The notes under the pieces: model-generated
Told to the model about the DNA's origin: nothing
Databases searched by the model: none
What the model saw: the letters and a program-made list of their open reading frames with translations, nothing else
Shown here: positions 1 to 7,895 of the stretch, in pieces
How positions within the stretch are numbered: position 1 is the first letter of the stretch
Layout of the letters: the number at the start of each line of letters is the position of its first letter
Translations under genes and position numbers: made by a program
Assembly (NCBI GenBank): GCA_959602365.1
Contig: CAUGSS010000013.1
Coordinates: 1-62,121 of the forward strand
Source: an uncultured Eubacteriales bacterium
GTDB taxonomy: Bacteria > Bacillota > Clostridia > Oscillospirales > Oscillospiraceae
Reading direction: 5' to 3'
Length of the DNA: 62,121 nt

Positions 1-93
1 ATTGCTGCGGTTAGAAAGCACTAACCAAATCATACCGCATTTGTTCCCAAAAGGAAAGGGATGTAATTCACTTTTTTACTTTTGCATAGAGGA

Positions 94-119
94 GGCGCGC
101 TGCAGGACTGCAGCGCGCC
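94..119. terminator. Perfect 12-bp hairpin downstream of the lysR gene
   Basis: Two 12-base arms, GGCGCGCTGCAG and its exact complement, flank a 2-base loop. The hairpin lies 12 bases beyond the stop of the leftward LysR gene. A strong U-tract is missing on either strand (only CCCCTTT on the plus side), so this is a plausible but weak intrinsic terminator, possibly also serving a gene to the left of the window. Confidence 0.5.
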
Positions 120-131
120 CCTTTGTTCCAT

Positions 132-1043
132 TCAGGCAGAAAAATGGGCCAGCAGAGAGCGGTAAAATTCCCGGACGGCCTGGGGAAGATAGCGGTCCTC
201 CAGATAGGCCACCCCGCAGAGCCGGCGGCAATACTCCTCTTTTAGGGGCCGGAAGGTGATATTCTCTTCCCAAGGCCTCCGATCCGGCCTTTGCATGGAG
301 CGGAGGTACCCCCGCTCTGAGATGATGGACACGCCGTGCCCCAGACTGATGGCCTCTCCGATAAAGGAGGGGAATTCACATTCAAAGTGAATGTTGGGAT
401 GAAACCCTGCCCGCTCGCAGAAGACATCGGTCAGCTCCTGCACGTCGGAATTGGTGTTGTTGCAGTAGAACCGTTCGTGGCACAGGTCAATCATGGACAA
501 TTCCTGTCGGGCGGCCAGAGGGTGGTGTACGGAGAGAATGATGCCCATTTTTTCCACAAACAGCTCCCGCCAGACAATGCCGCTGCCCGCCAGCGGAGTG
601 GTGGACAGGGCCAGTTCAATTTCACGCTCCTCCAGAGCGGACCGAAGCCCCGCCGCCGAGTACTGCCGCAGCCGGATGCTCACATCCGGCCGCCGGAGCG
701 CAAAGGTGCGGATGCACTCCAGAATCCAGTTGGGTTCGCCCGCGGGAAAGGAGGATCCGATGCGCAGCATTCCCGCCGCTCCGGCAGACATCTCCTCCAG
801 TTCGGCCTGCATGTCCCCCAGGCTGTTGAATACGCGTCGGGCATAGTTCATGACAACGGTTCCATACTCATTGAGCCGGATGTTTTTTCCCTCCCGATCA
901 AAGAGCTTGACCCCCAAATCCTCTTCCAGCCGGGCAATGACCTTGGACAGAGCGGGCTGGGTGATATGCAGTTGTTCGGCGGCCTGGGTGATGTGTTCCA
1001 GTTTGGCCACCTCCAGAAAACAGTTCAGCTGGTGCAGTTCCAT
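132..1043 (-). CDS. LysR family transcriptional regulator
   Basis: A 303-residue protein of normal LysR length. Residues about 1-60 form the N-terminal winged helix-turn-helix (AAEQLHITQPALSKVIARLE), and residues about 90-295 fit the periplasmic-binding-protein-like effector domain. It is divergent from the deacetylase/MFS/flavin-reductase operon starting at 1269, the classical LysR arrangement, so it probably controls that operon in response to a substrate of the transporter or reductase; this is inferred from position only. The ATG at 1043 follows a purine-rich stretch (AAGGGGGAAT). The effector is unknown. Confidence 0.93.
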   Translation of the reverse strand: MELHQLNCFLEVAKLEHITQAAEQLHITQPALSKVIARLEEDLGVKLFDREGKNIRLNEYGTVVMNYARRVFNSLGDMQAELEEMSAGAAGMLRIGSSFPAGEPNWILECIRTFALRRPDVSIRLRQYSAAGLRSALEEREIELALSTTPLAGSGIVWRELFVEKMGIILSVHHPLAARQELSMIDLCHERFYCNNTNSDVQELTDVFCERAGFHPNIHFECEFPSFIGEAISLGHGVSIISERGYLRSMQRPDRRPWEENITFRPLKEEYCRRLCGVAYLEDRYLPQAVREFYRSLLAHFSA

Positions 1044-1268
1044 AATCGCATTCCCCCTTGGGACTAGATTACCTCATGGAAATGGAAATGGCAACCAAAA
1101 CATGACATTAACATTATGTTTTTATGTTTTGTTATGAATTGGACAGAATGAAAAGACGCCTATATACTGGCATTAACGGAGCGACAGGACGCCGAAGGCA
1201 ATGTGTGATGCGTCCGGAACGCGCACAGCTGAGCTGCAGGGCGTCGAATACGGGATGGGAGGAAGCCT
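1044..1268. promoter_or_regulatory. Divergent lysR / deacetylase operon control region
   Basis: This AT-rich 225-bp intergenic stretch contains AAAACAT at 1097-1103 facing ATGTTTT at 1116-1122, repeated at 1124-1130. These dyad arms with A/T flanks are what a LysR protein usually binds next to a divergent promoter. The promoter hexamers themselves are not clear. The deacetylase ribosome binding site GGGAGG lies just before its ATG at 1269. Confidence 0.45.
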
Positions 1269-2312
1269 ATGGATATCACAAAAATTGTATTCCTGCTGCA
1301 CCAATACCGCCGGGCCCGGAGTATGATCGATCCGCTGCGGTACAGCTGTACCATCCCGGCCATCCAGCACAGCGGCGGAATCTTCGGCATGAATTTCGAA
1401 CAGCTGTTTTCACTGCCGCCGGAACAGCAGGCGGACTGGTTTCTCACCCAGCAGCGACAGGCGGAGCTGCTGCGCCGGCTCATTGCCGGGGAGCAGGTGG
1501 AGGAGCGGGAGCTGATGGAGCAATTCCACTGCACCGAGTCTGAACTGACCGGACAGACCGCCCGGTATACGCCGCTGCGCAAGAGCATTCCGGACAAGTT
1601 GGTTGTGCTGAATTTTGACGACGCAATCCGGGATCAGTATGAGGTTGCGGTGCCGCTGCTGCAGCGATATGGTTTCCACGCCACCTTTTTCCTGGCGGAA
1701 ATTCAGTCCTCTCCCAGAGGCCCCGGATTTGAGGACAAGGGGCGCTATATGACCTGGGAGCAGATCGGGGAGTTGGAGCGGATGGGGTATGAACTGGGCA
1801 ATCACACCAAGCACCACCGGTTCGGGCTCCAGGATATGGGTCGCGACGCCTTTGTCGGCGAGGTGCTGGCCATGGAGGACACCTTTGCCGCCCATGGTCT
1901 GGCCAAGCCGGTCTCCTTCGCCTATCCCAGCGGGATCGCCAACCGCGATGCAGTGGGCTTTGTCCGGGAATGCGGTTATCTGTGGGCCCGGGGGAACTGT
2001 GAGAACGGGGTGTGCGGCATGAGGGGGATGTCCACCTATGTGCCGGAGGTGGATACCCCGCTGGCAATGCCCAACTTCGGAGACCCGGACTTTTACAGCG
2101 AGGCGCTGCTGCGGGCCAGAATTGCCCTGGCGCGGGACGGCCATATCTTGGGGCTGACCTATCACAGCGTGTCCCCGGAGAGCTGGCCGGGCCCCTGTTC
2201 CTTTGCCCGGCAGATGGAGATTCTGGCCGAGGAGGGCTGCAAGGTCATTTCGGTGGCAGAACTGTCCGAGTATATTGATCCCAAGGCGGCGGACGCCATG
2301 AACCCCGCATAG
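1269..2312 (+). CDS. Polysaccharide deacetylase family protein (carbohydrate esterase 4 fold)
   Basis: A 347-residue protein with the metal-binding signatures of the NodB/CE4 fold: NFDDA at residues 115-119 (equivalent of TFDDG) and NHTKHH at 178-183 (equivalent of HSxxH). Family members remove N-acetyl groups from sugars or hydrolyse C-N bonds of cyclic amides. No signal peptide is evident, which suggests a cytoplasmic small-molecule amidohydrolase role rather than cell-wall editing. The ATG at 1269 has a GGGAGG site; a second ATG at 1389 (residue 41) is possible because the first 40 residues look non-domain. It is the first gene of an operon with an MFS carrier and a flavin reductase. Confidence 0.85.
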   Translation: MDITKIVFLLHQYRRARSMIDPLRYSCTIPAIQHSGGIFGMNFEQLFSLPPEQQADWFLTQQRQAELLRRLIAGEQVEERELMEQFHCTESELTGQTARYTPLRKSIPDKLVVLNFDDAIRDQYEVAVPLLQRYGFHATFFLAEIQSSPRGPGFEDKGRYMTWEQIGELERMGYELGNHTKHHRFGLQDMGRDAFVGEVLAMEDTFAAHGLAKPVSFAYPSGIANRDAVGFVRECGYLWARGNCENGVCGMRGMSTYVPEVDTPLAMPNFGDPDFYSEALLRARIALARDGHILGLTYHSVSPESWPGPCSFARQMEILAEEGCKVISVAELSEYIDPKAADAMNPA

Positions 2313-2356
2313 GGATACAGAAAGAAGAGAAGACCGAAAGAGAAAGGAGTATTTTC

Positions 2357-3667
2357 ATGAAGCAAGAGAACAAGCCGAACACCAGCTCCGGATATGATTC
2401 CCTCAACATGACGAAAAGTAACTTTGGAAAATACGGCTGGCTGATGATTTTGATCAGCGCGCTGCTGTTTCTGTTCTGTTCCGGCAACACCACGGACAGT
2501 TTGAATGTCACAGTCGCGGCCTTCGCGGAGAAATTCCAGTTGGATGCCAATCTGATTCTGGGCTATAACTCTCTGTGCGGCTACATCTCCATCATCGGCA
2601 TCACCGTCATCAACCGATTCATGACCAAAACCGGCGTCCGGAACATGATCACCGTGCTTCTGATTCTGAACGGCATCCTGTACTTCGTCTTTGCAGCCAT
2701 CTCCTCGGTGACGGCCTATGTGATTGTTCAGACTATCAATCTGATTCTGGGCAACGGCTATGCCTATGTGTGCGGCACCACGCTGATGGCCAACTGGTTC
2801 CCGAGAAAGAAGGGGCTGGCCCTGGGGTGGTCCACCATCGGAGTCCAATGCGCCACCTTTATCTACCTTCCCGTGATGAACTTCCTGCTGGCCAAGATTG
2901 CCCTGTCCGCGACGCTGGTGGTGTTTGGCGTGGCTATGCTGGTGCTGGCCATCCTCTGCTGGATTGTGGTGCGGGATTATCCTGAAGAGAAAGGGCTTAC
3001 CCCGGACAACGCCGACCTGTCCCGGGAGGAGGTTGACCGGCTGCTGGCCGCCCAGCAGAATTATCAGCACCGCATCTCTGTGATGGACTGTGTGCGCAAT
3101 AAGGATGTCTGGCTGATCGGTATTGTCTTCGGCATCCTCTCCATGTGTGTCTCCGCTGTGCTCTCTCAGTTCATTCCCCGGTGCAACGCCTACGGCATTG
3201 ACCCGGCTTTGGCCATCCTGCTGATGTCCGTCTCCGCGGCCATTGGGGTGCCCGGCTCCTATGCCTGGGGCTGGATTGACCAGAAAATCTCCACCAAAAA
3301 GTCCATTATGGCAATTTGCCTCTGGTTCGCCGTCTGCCTGGTGCTATTTGGCTTCCTTCTGCCGGTCAACGCGGTAACCACCTCGATTTTCATGGTGATG
3401 CTGGGTGCCGCCGGCGGAGGCATTCCCAATCTGTCCGCCTCCATGTTTACCACAATCTTTGGCCGCAGCGAGTATGCCCAGGCCTATACGGTTTTCAATC
3501 CCATTATGACGGTCATCCGCACCTCGTCTTTTGCGATCCTGGCCGTGGTGCTGGCCATCACCAGCAACAGCTACTCCCATGCCTATCTGATCTTTGGCCT
3601 GCTGGCCTTTGTCGGTTTTATTCTGACGGCGCTGATCTGCGATAAGCCCGTTGTTGAGGATCTGTGA
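2357..3667 (+). CDS. MFS transporter, oxalate/formate-antiporter-like
   Basis: A 436-residue protein with about 12 hydrophobic segments and the MFS loop signature NWFPRKKGLALG after TM4, the pattern seen in the oxalate:formate antiporter (OFA) branch. An AAAGGAG site precedes the ATG at 2357. It lies 44 bp after the deacetylase and 27 bp before the flavin reductase ATG, so it is probably co-transcribed and carries the substrate or product of those enzymes across the membrane. The actual solute cannot be read from the sequence. Confidence 0.88.
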   Translation: MKQENKPNTSSGYDSLNMTKSNFGKYGWLMILISALLFLFCSGNTTDSLNVTVAAFAEKFQLDANLILGYNSLCGYISIIGITVINRFMTKTGVRNMITVLLILNGILYFVFAAISSVTAYVIVQTINLILGNGYAYVCGTTLMANWFPRKKGLALGWSTIGVQCATFIYLPVMNFLLAKIALSATLVVFGVAMLVLAILCWIVVRDYPEEKGLTPDNADLSREEVDRLLAAQQNYQHRISVMDCVRNKDVWLIGIVFGILSMCVSAVLSQFIPRCNAYGIDPALAILLMSVSAAIGVPGSYAWGWIDQKISTKKSIMAICLWFAVCLVLFGFLLPVNAVTTSIFMVMLGAAGGGIPNLSASMFTTIFGRSEYAQAYTVFNPIMTVIRTSSFAILAVVLAITSNSYSHAYLIFGLLAFVGFILTALICDKPVVEDL

Positions 3668-3694
3668 TCGCCGAACCCACAAGGAGTGTCTCTC

Positions 3695-5653
3695 ATGTTA
3701 AAGTATTCTCATCTGCTCTCTCCGGTGCGCATCAACAACGTGGTGCTGCGCAACCGGCTCATCAGCACCGCCTCCAACCCCCATTTTGTTCAGGCCACCG
3801 AAAAGTGGCCCACCGAGGCGCTGATCTCCCACTATGCCAACAAAGCGAAAGCGGGGGCGGCAGTGGTCACCTGCAAGGGCAACAACCCGGTGAAAACCGA
3901 CGATCCCCACTCCCTGACGCTGGATATCCACCAGGGCCAGCACCAGCACATGTTTGCCCAGGTGGCGGACATGGTCCATTACTATGGGGCCAAGGCCAGC
4001 TATCTGGTGCTGCCGGATATGAACATCGTCAAGGGCTACGACGCCTCAGACGGGGTGCTCAGTGAATTTGTGGCCGGCGACGGCTCCAGGGCCGAGTATG
4101 GCAAGGCCGCCCCCAAGGAGCTGCTCTATCAGATGGTAGAGGCCTATGCCGAGGAGGCCAAACTGGCCCAGTCTCTGGGGTTCGACATGTGCTTTATGCA
4201 TATGGCCTACCGGCTCATGTTTCCAGGGCGGTTCCTGTCCCCGCTCTCCAACAAGCGCACCGATGAGTTCGGCGGCAGCATCGAGAACCGGGCCCGTTTT
4301 CCGCTGATGATCTGCGAGGCCATTAAAAAGGCCTGCGGCAAGGATTTTTTGATCGAGATCTCCATCTCCGGCCGGGAGGACGACCTGTTCGAGGGCGGAC
4401 TGACTTTGGCCGACCAGATCGAGTTTGCCAAACTGGCCGCCGGCAAGGTGGACATTTTACAGATCCGGGGCGGGTCCATTGACCCCTCTCAGCCCACCTA
4501 TTTGGACCTGCGGGAGATCCCCCAGCGGGACAACGCCGCCGCCATCCGGAAGGGGCTGCGGGAGGCGGGCATCGGCAATGTCTATGTGGATGTGGTGGGA
4601 GGATGCCAGGATCTGGATCGCTGCGAGGACATCATTGCCTCCGGCGATGCAGATTTTATCGGAGCGGCCCGCTCCTTCATTGCCGATCCCCAGTGGGGGG
4701 TCAAGGCATACGAGGGCCGCAATGAAGATGTGGTGCCCTGCCTGCGCTGCAACAAGTGCCATGTGGCGGGCCCCGGCAATTGGAACACGGTCTGTTCGGT
4801 CAACCCGGAGTGGGGATTGGAGCACAAGATTGAGCGGCTGGTCACCCCGCCTAAGAGGGCCAAGAAGGTGGCTGTGGTGGGCGGTGGTCCCGCCGGCATG
4901 GAGGCGGCCCTGCTGCTCTCACGCCGGGGACACAGCGTCGCCCTTTATGAGAAGGCTGGGCGGCTGGGTGGTCTGCTCAATGCCACAGAGGGCATTGATA
5001 TCAAGTGGACGCTGCTCCGGTTCCGGGATTATATGATCCGCCAGATCGAAAAGTCCGCTGTCGATGTACATTTGAACACTGCCGCCGATTCGGCGCTGTT
5101 GGAACAGGAGGGGTATGATGAGGTGGTTGTGGCCATCGGCGCCCAGACGGCCTATCCGCCGATCCCCGGCGTTCACGGGGCGCAGGTGATTCCCGCCGTG
5201 GAGTTGGTGGCCCGGGAGCGCGAGCTGGGCCTCCAGGTGATTGTGGTAGGCGGCGGCGAGATCGGCGTGGAGATGGGCCTGCACCTGGCCAAACGCGGCC
5301 ACACAGTCACTGTGCTGGAGATGGGAAGCATCCTCTCTCCGGAGAGTGTGCCGGTCCACTTCCGCTCCCTGTTTGAACATGCCTGGGAGACCCAGGAGGG
5401 GTTCTCCTATCGGCTCAACGCCCGGGTGACTGCCATCGGTCCCGACAGCGTGACCTATGTGGACCAGGAGGGGGCGGAGCACACCCTTCCGTCCCAGGGG
5501 GTGGTGCTGGCCGCCGGCCTGACTCCCCGGCAGGAGGAGGCCATGGCCTTTATGGACGGCCGGGTGCGCACCCATATGATCGGCGACTGCAGCCAAGTGG
5601 GTAGCGTTCAGACCAGCATGCGCGCCGCCTATGCCCTGGCCAACAATATGTGA
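3695..5653 (+). CDS. NADH:flavin oxidoreductase / 2,4-dienoyl-CoA reductase-like Fe-S flavoenzyme
   Basis: A 652-residue protein with the three-part architecture of FadH, BaiCD/BaiH and trimethylamine dehydrogenase: an N-terminal old-yellow-enzyme FMN barrel (about 1-340), a [4Fe-4S] motif with Cys349, Cys352, Cys355 and Cys367 (CLRCNKC then C eleven residues later), and C-terminal FAD and NAD(P) Rossmann folds (VVGGGPAGMEA near 390, VVGGGEIGVEMG near 512). Such enzymes reduce activated C=C bonds of enoyl-CoA, bile-acid or xenobiotic substrates in anaerobes. The AAGGAG site at 3681-3686 overlaps an in-frame GTG at 3686, so the ATG at 3695 is the likely start. It is the last gene of the operon. 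Confidence 0.9.
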   Translation: MLKYSHLLSPVRINNVVLRNRLISTASNPHFVQATEKWPTEALISHYANKAKAGAAVVTCKGNNPVKTDDPHSLTLDIHQGQHQHMFAQVADMVHYYGAKASYLVLPDMNIVKGYDASDGVLSEFVAGDGSRAEYGKAAPKELLYQMVEAYAEEAKLAQSLGFDMCFMHMAYRLMFPGRFLSPLSNKRTDEFGGSIENRARFPLMICEAIKKACGKDFLIEISISGREDDLFEGGLTLADQIEFAKLAAGKVDILQIRGGSIDPSQPTYLDLREIPQRDNAAAIRKGLREAGIGNVYVDVVGGCQDLDRCEDIIASGDADFIGAARSFIADPQWGVKAYEGRNEDVVPCLRCNKCHVAGPGNWNTVCSVNPEWGLEHKIERLVTPPKRAKKVAVVGGGPAGMEAALLLSRRGHSVALYEKAGRLGGLLNATEGIDIKWTLLRFRDYMIRQIEKSAVDVHLNTAADSALLEQEGYDEVVVAIGAQTAYPPIPGVHGAQVIPAVELVARERELGLQVIVVGGGEIGVEMGLHLAKRGHTVTVLEMGSILSPESVPVHFRSLFEHAWETQEGFSYRLNARVTAIGPDSVTYVDQEGAEHTLPSQGVVLAAGLTPRQEEAMAFMDGRVRTHMIGDCSQVGSVQTSMRAAYALANNM

Positions 5654-5748
5654 CTGCTGATTTTCTCGGCACTTGGCGCTGTTCTCTGGGCGTGGAAGCC
5701 AGGAGCGGCAGATAAGCAGATAAAAAAGAAAAATCCTCCCCCTTCTCC

Positions 5749-5780
5749 AGCGGCCCCCGCCAAAACCGGCGGGGGCCGCT
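5749..5780 (+). terminator. Terminator-like hairpin after the flavin reductase operon
   Basis: Arms AGCGGCCCCCGCC and its exact 13-base complement surround a six-base AAAACC loop. The stem is very stable but is followed by GCACTGTGTTTGTG rather than a pure T tract. An A-rich stretch precedes it, so it may terminate better on the minus strand. Confidence 0.55.
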
Positions 5781-5874
5781 GCACTGTGTTTGTGTCCAGA
5801 GGCATTTTCGGAAGATGCCGGATTTCCCAGCTGGGTGTCTTTTCAAAAAGTTCACATATTCTTAAGAAAAATAA

Positions 5875-5932
5875 TATAGACGAATTCGTCTATAAGTACT
5901 ATACTTCCGGAATATAGACGAAACCGTCTATA
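5875..5932 (+). promoter_or_regulatory. Promoter with two palindromic TetR-type operators
   Basis: A perfect 20-base palindrome, TATAGACGAATTCGTCTATA, occupies 5875-5894, and a second copy with the same 8-base arms (TATAGACG / CGTCTATA, centre AAAC) occupies 5913-5932, 38 bp apart centre to centre. A candidate -10 TATACT (5900-5905) with -35 TAGACG (5877-5882, 17-bp spacing) lies so that both operators overlap the promoter. The TetR gene at 7195 is the second gene of the operon starting here, so self-repression lifted by a toxic ligand or ion is the simplest reading (inference). Confidence 0.75.
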
Positions 5933-5956
5933 AAAATGAGAGGGAGGACATCGACT

Positions 5957-7198
5957 ATGGGTGTTCTGGGTGATGTTCTGCGGCTGTTGCTTGCGATTGG
6001 GATTGCATTTGTGGCGGGGAAACTGATCTCTAAGCTGAAACTGCCCTCTATCCTGGGGTGGCTGATTGCCGGAATGATCATCGGCCCCCATGCGGTGAAC
6101 CTGTTGGGAAGCTCTGTGCTGGATGCGCAATGGTTTGAAATTCTGGAGAGCATTTTCGAGTGCACCTTCGGTCTGATGATCGGAACCGAATTGATTTGGA
6201 AGCAGATGAAGAAAGCGGGGCCGCAAATCCTGGTCACGACCATCACAGAATCGCTGGGCACGTTTTTGGTGGTCAGTCTGGTGTTCGGCATCATCTTTTG
6301 GTTTGCCGGCCTTCCGATTTATCTGGCCTTCCTGTTTGGCGGGATCGCCCTGGCCACGGCGCCTGCCCCCTCGCTGTCGGTGGTCAACGAATTTAAAACA
6401 GACGGCCCGGTGACCAGAACGCTGATCCCCATGGCGGCCCTGGATGACTTGGTGGGGGCGCTGGTCTATTTCTTGGTGCTGGCCTTTGTGTCCGCCCACC
6501 TGTCCACGGCGGGAATTCCGGTCCCGGTGATTTTGCTGCTGGTGTTTCTGCCGGTGGTCATTGGCATCGTAACCGGGTTTGTCACAGGAAAAATGCTGCA
6601 GCACACCAAAAAGCGGGGCACTACCCTGGCCGTCATGCTGGCAATGCTGCTGGTCTCCGCCGGCATCGGATTTGCCATCAACAGCGCCTTGGCCACGCCT
6701 GCGCTCAACTTCATGCTCATCGGCATGTCCTTTTCCGCGGTGTTCGCCAATATGATCCCGGAAGAAAAACTCAATGACATGATGAAGGTGATGAATCCGG
6801 TCATCGGCTTCGCCATGATTGTGGTCATTTTAAATCTGGCCGCGCCGCTGGACTATCATCTGATCTTTGGGGCGGGCATCTATACGGCGGTCTATATCGC
6901 GGCCCGGGCCGTGGGCAAGTACAGCGGCGCCTATTTGGGGGCGTCCATCACCCATGCGCCTGCCGCGGTGAAGAAGTATCTGGGCTTTACCCTGCTGCCT
7001 CATTCGGGCGTATCTTTGGTATTTACCGGGATTGCGGTCTCCGTTCTGGAGGGCCCCGCGCCGGAGTGCGCCTCCATTATTCAGGGGACGATTGCGGCGG
7101 CCGCGGTCATCAACGAGATTATCGCGGTGTTTATGGCAAAGAAAGGCTTTGAATGGGCAGGAGAGCTGCATCAGGCAAAAGGAGGGAGTTCGACATGA
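5957..7198 (+). CDS. Cation:proton antiporter (CPA2-like membrane protein)
   Basis: A 413-residue, very hydrophobic protein with about 11-12 membrane segments and Gly/Pro-rich unwound helices (GWLIAGMIIGPHAVNL near residue 35, ATAPAPSLSVVNEF near 135) as in Na+/H+ exchangers of the NhaA/CPA fold. The start at 5957 is chosen because AGGGAGG lies at 5941-5947; an earlier in-frame ATG at 5936 lies before that site. Its stop overlaps the TetR start by four bases (ATGA), showing tight coupling. It is the first gene of a TetR-controlled operon that also encodes an ABC exporter, suggesting a stress-export or resistance unit. Confidence 0.85.
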   Translation: MGVLGDVLRLLLAIGIAFVAGKLISKLKLPSILGWLIAGMIIGPHAVNLLGSSVLDAQWFEILESIFECTFGLMIGTELIWKQMKKAGPQILVTTITESLGTFLVVSLVFGIIFWFAGLPIYLAFLFGGIALATAPAPSLSVVNEFKTDGPVTRTLIPMAALDDLVGALVYFLVLAFVSAHLSTAGIPVPVILLLVFLPVVIGIVTGFVTGKMLQHTKKRGTTLAVMLAMLLVSAGIGFAINSALATPALNFMLIGMSFSAVFANMIPEEKLNDMMKVMNPVIGFAMIVVILNLAAPLDYHLIFGAGIYTAVYIAARAVGKYSGAYLGASITHAPAAVKKYLGFTLLPHSGVSLVFTGIAVSVLEGPAPECASIIQGTIAAAAVINEIIAVFMAKKGFEWAGELHQAKGGSST

Positions 7199-7851
7199 CC
7201 CAAAAGGAGCGTCAGGAGCGCAGCAGGGAGGAGATCTACCAGGCGGCGCTGGAAGAGTTCGGGACCTATGGCTATGACAAGGTGAATATGGAGCGCATCT
7301 GCGGGCGGCACGGCATCTCCAAGGGCATGATGTACCACTATTACTCCAACAAGGACGAACTGTTTCTGCTCTGCGTGAGACGGACCTTTGAGAGCTTGAA
7401 GGAGCACATCGAGCGGGACGCGGCCCAGTTGACCGGGCGCAGCGCTCCGGAGGCCGTCAAAGATTACTTTATGATCCGGGAGTATTTTTTCGAGCTCCAC
7501 CCCAAGGAAAAGGTGATTTTTGAAAATGCTATGCTCCGCCCGCCCAAACAGTTGGCGGAGCAGATTCACCAGCTGCATGCCCCGCTCCGGGAGATGAACC
7601 GGAAGTTTATGGCGCGGCTTGTGGCCGCGCTGCCGCTGCGGCCCGGCCTGGACCGGGAGAAAGTGACGCAATATCTGGAGAGCGTAGGCTCCTTCCTGCA
7701 GAATGCCATGGCGTATTACCAGGGCAGGGAGGGGACGCTGGACCTCCACGCTATGCTGGAAAACGCCGGCGAGTGGACGGATATGATTCTGTTCGGCGTG
7801 TTCCAGCAGGTGGATCCTCTGCCGGCGAAAGCGCCCTCGTCCGCCCGGTAA
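7195..7851 (+). CDS. TetR family transcriptional regulator
   Basis: A 218-residue protein with the TetR helix-turn-helix at residues about 10-55 (ALEEFGTYGYDKVNMERICGRHGISKGMMYHYYSNKDELF in outline, KGMMYHYY being diagnostic) and an alpha-helical ligand domain after it. The ATG at 7195 overlaps the antiporter stop and has AAAGGAGGG upstream; the longer in-frame extension back to 7153 has no ribosome site. It most likely binds the paired palindromes at 5875-5932 and represses its own operon. The inducer is unknown, but the downstream exporter pair suggests an amphiphilic or toxic compound. Confidence 0.92.
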   Translation: MTQKERQERSREEIYQAALEEFGTYGYDKVNMERICGRHGISKGMMYHYYSNKDELFLLCVRRTFESLKEHIERDAAQLTGRSAPEAVKDYFMIREYFFELHPKEKVIFENAMLRPPKQLAEQIHQLHAPLREMNRKFMARLVAALPLRPGLDREKVTQYLESVGSFLQNAMAYYQGREGTLDLHAMLENAGEWTDMILFGVFQQVDPLPAKAPSSAR

Positions 7852-7895
7852 GGGCATGAGCAACTACCAATGGTCCCTGGGAAAGGAGAAAACGT

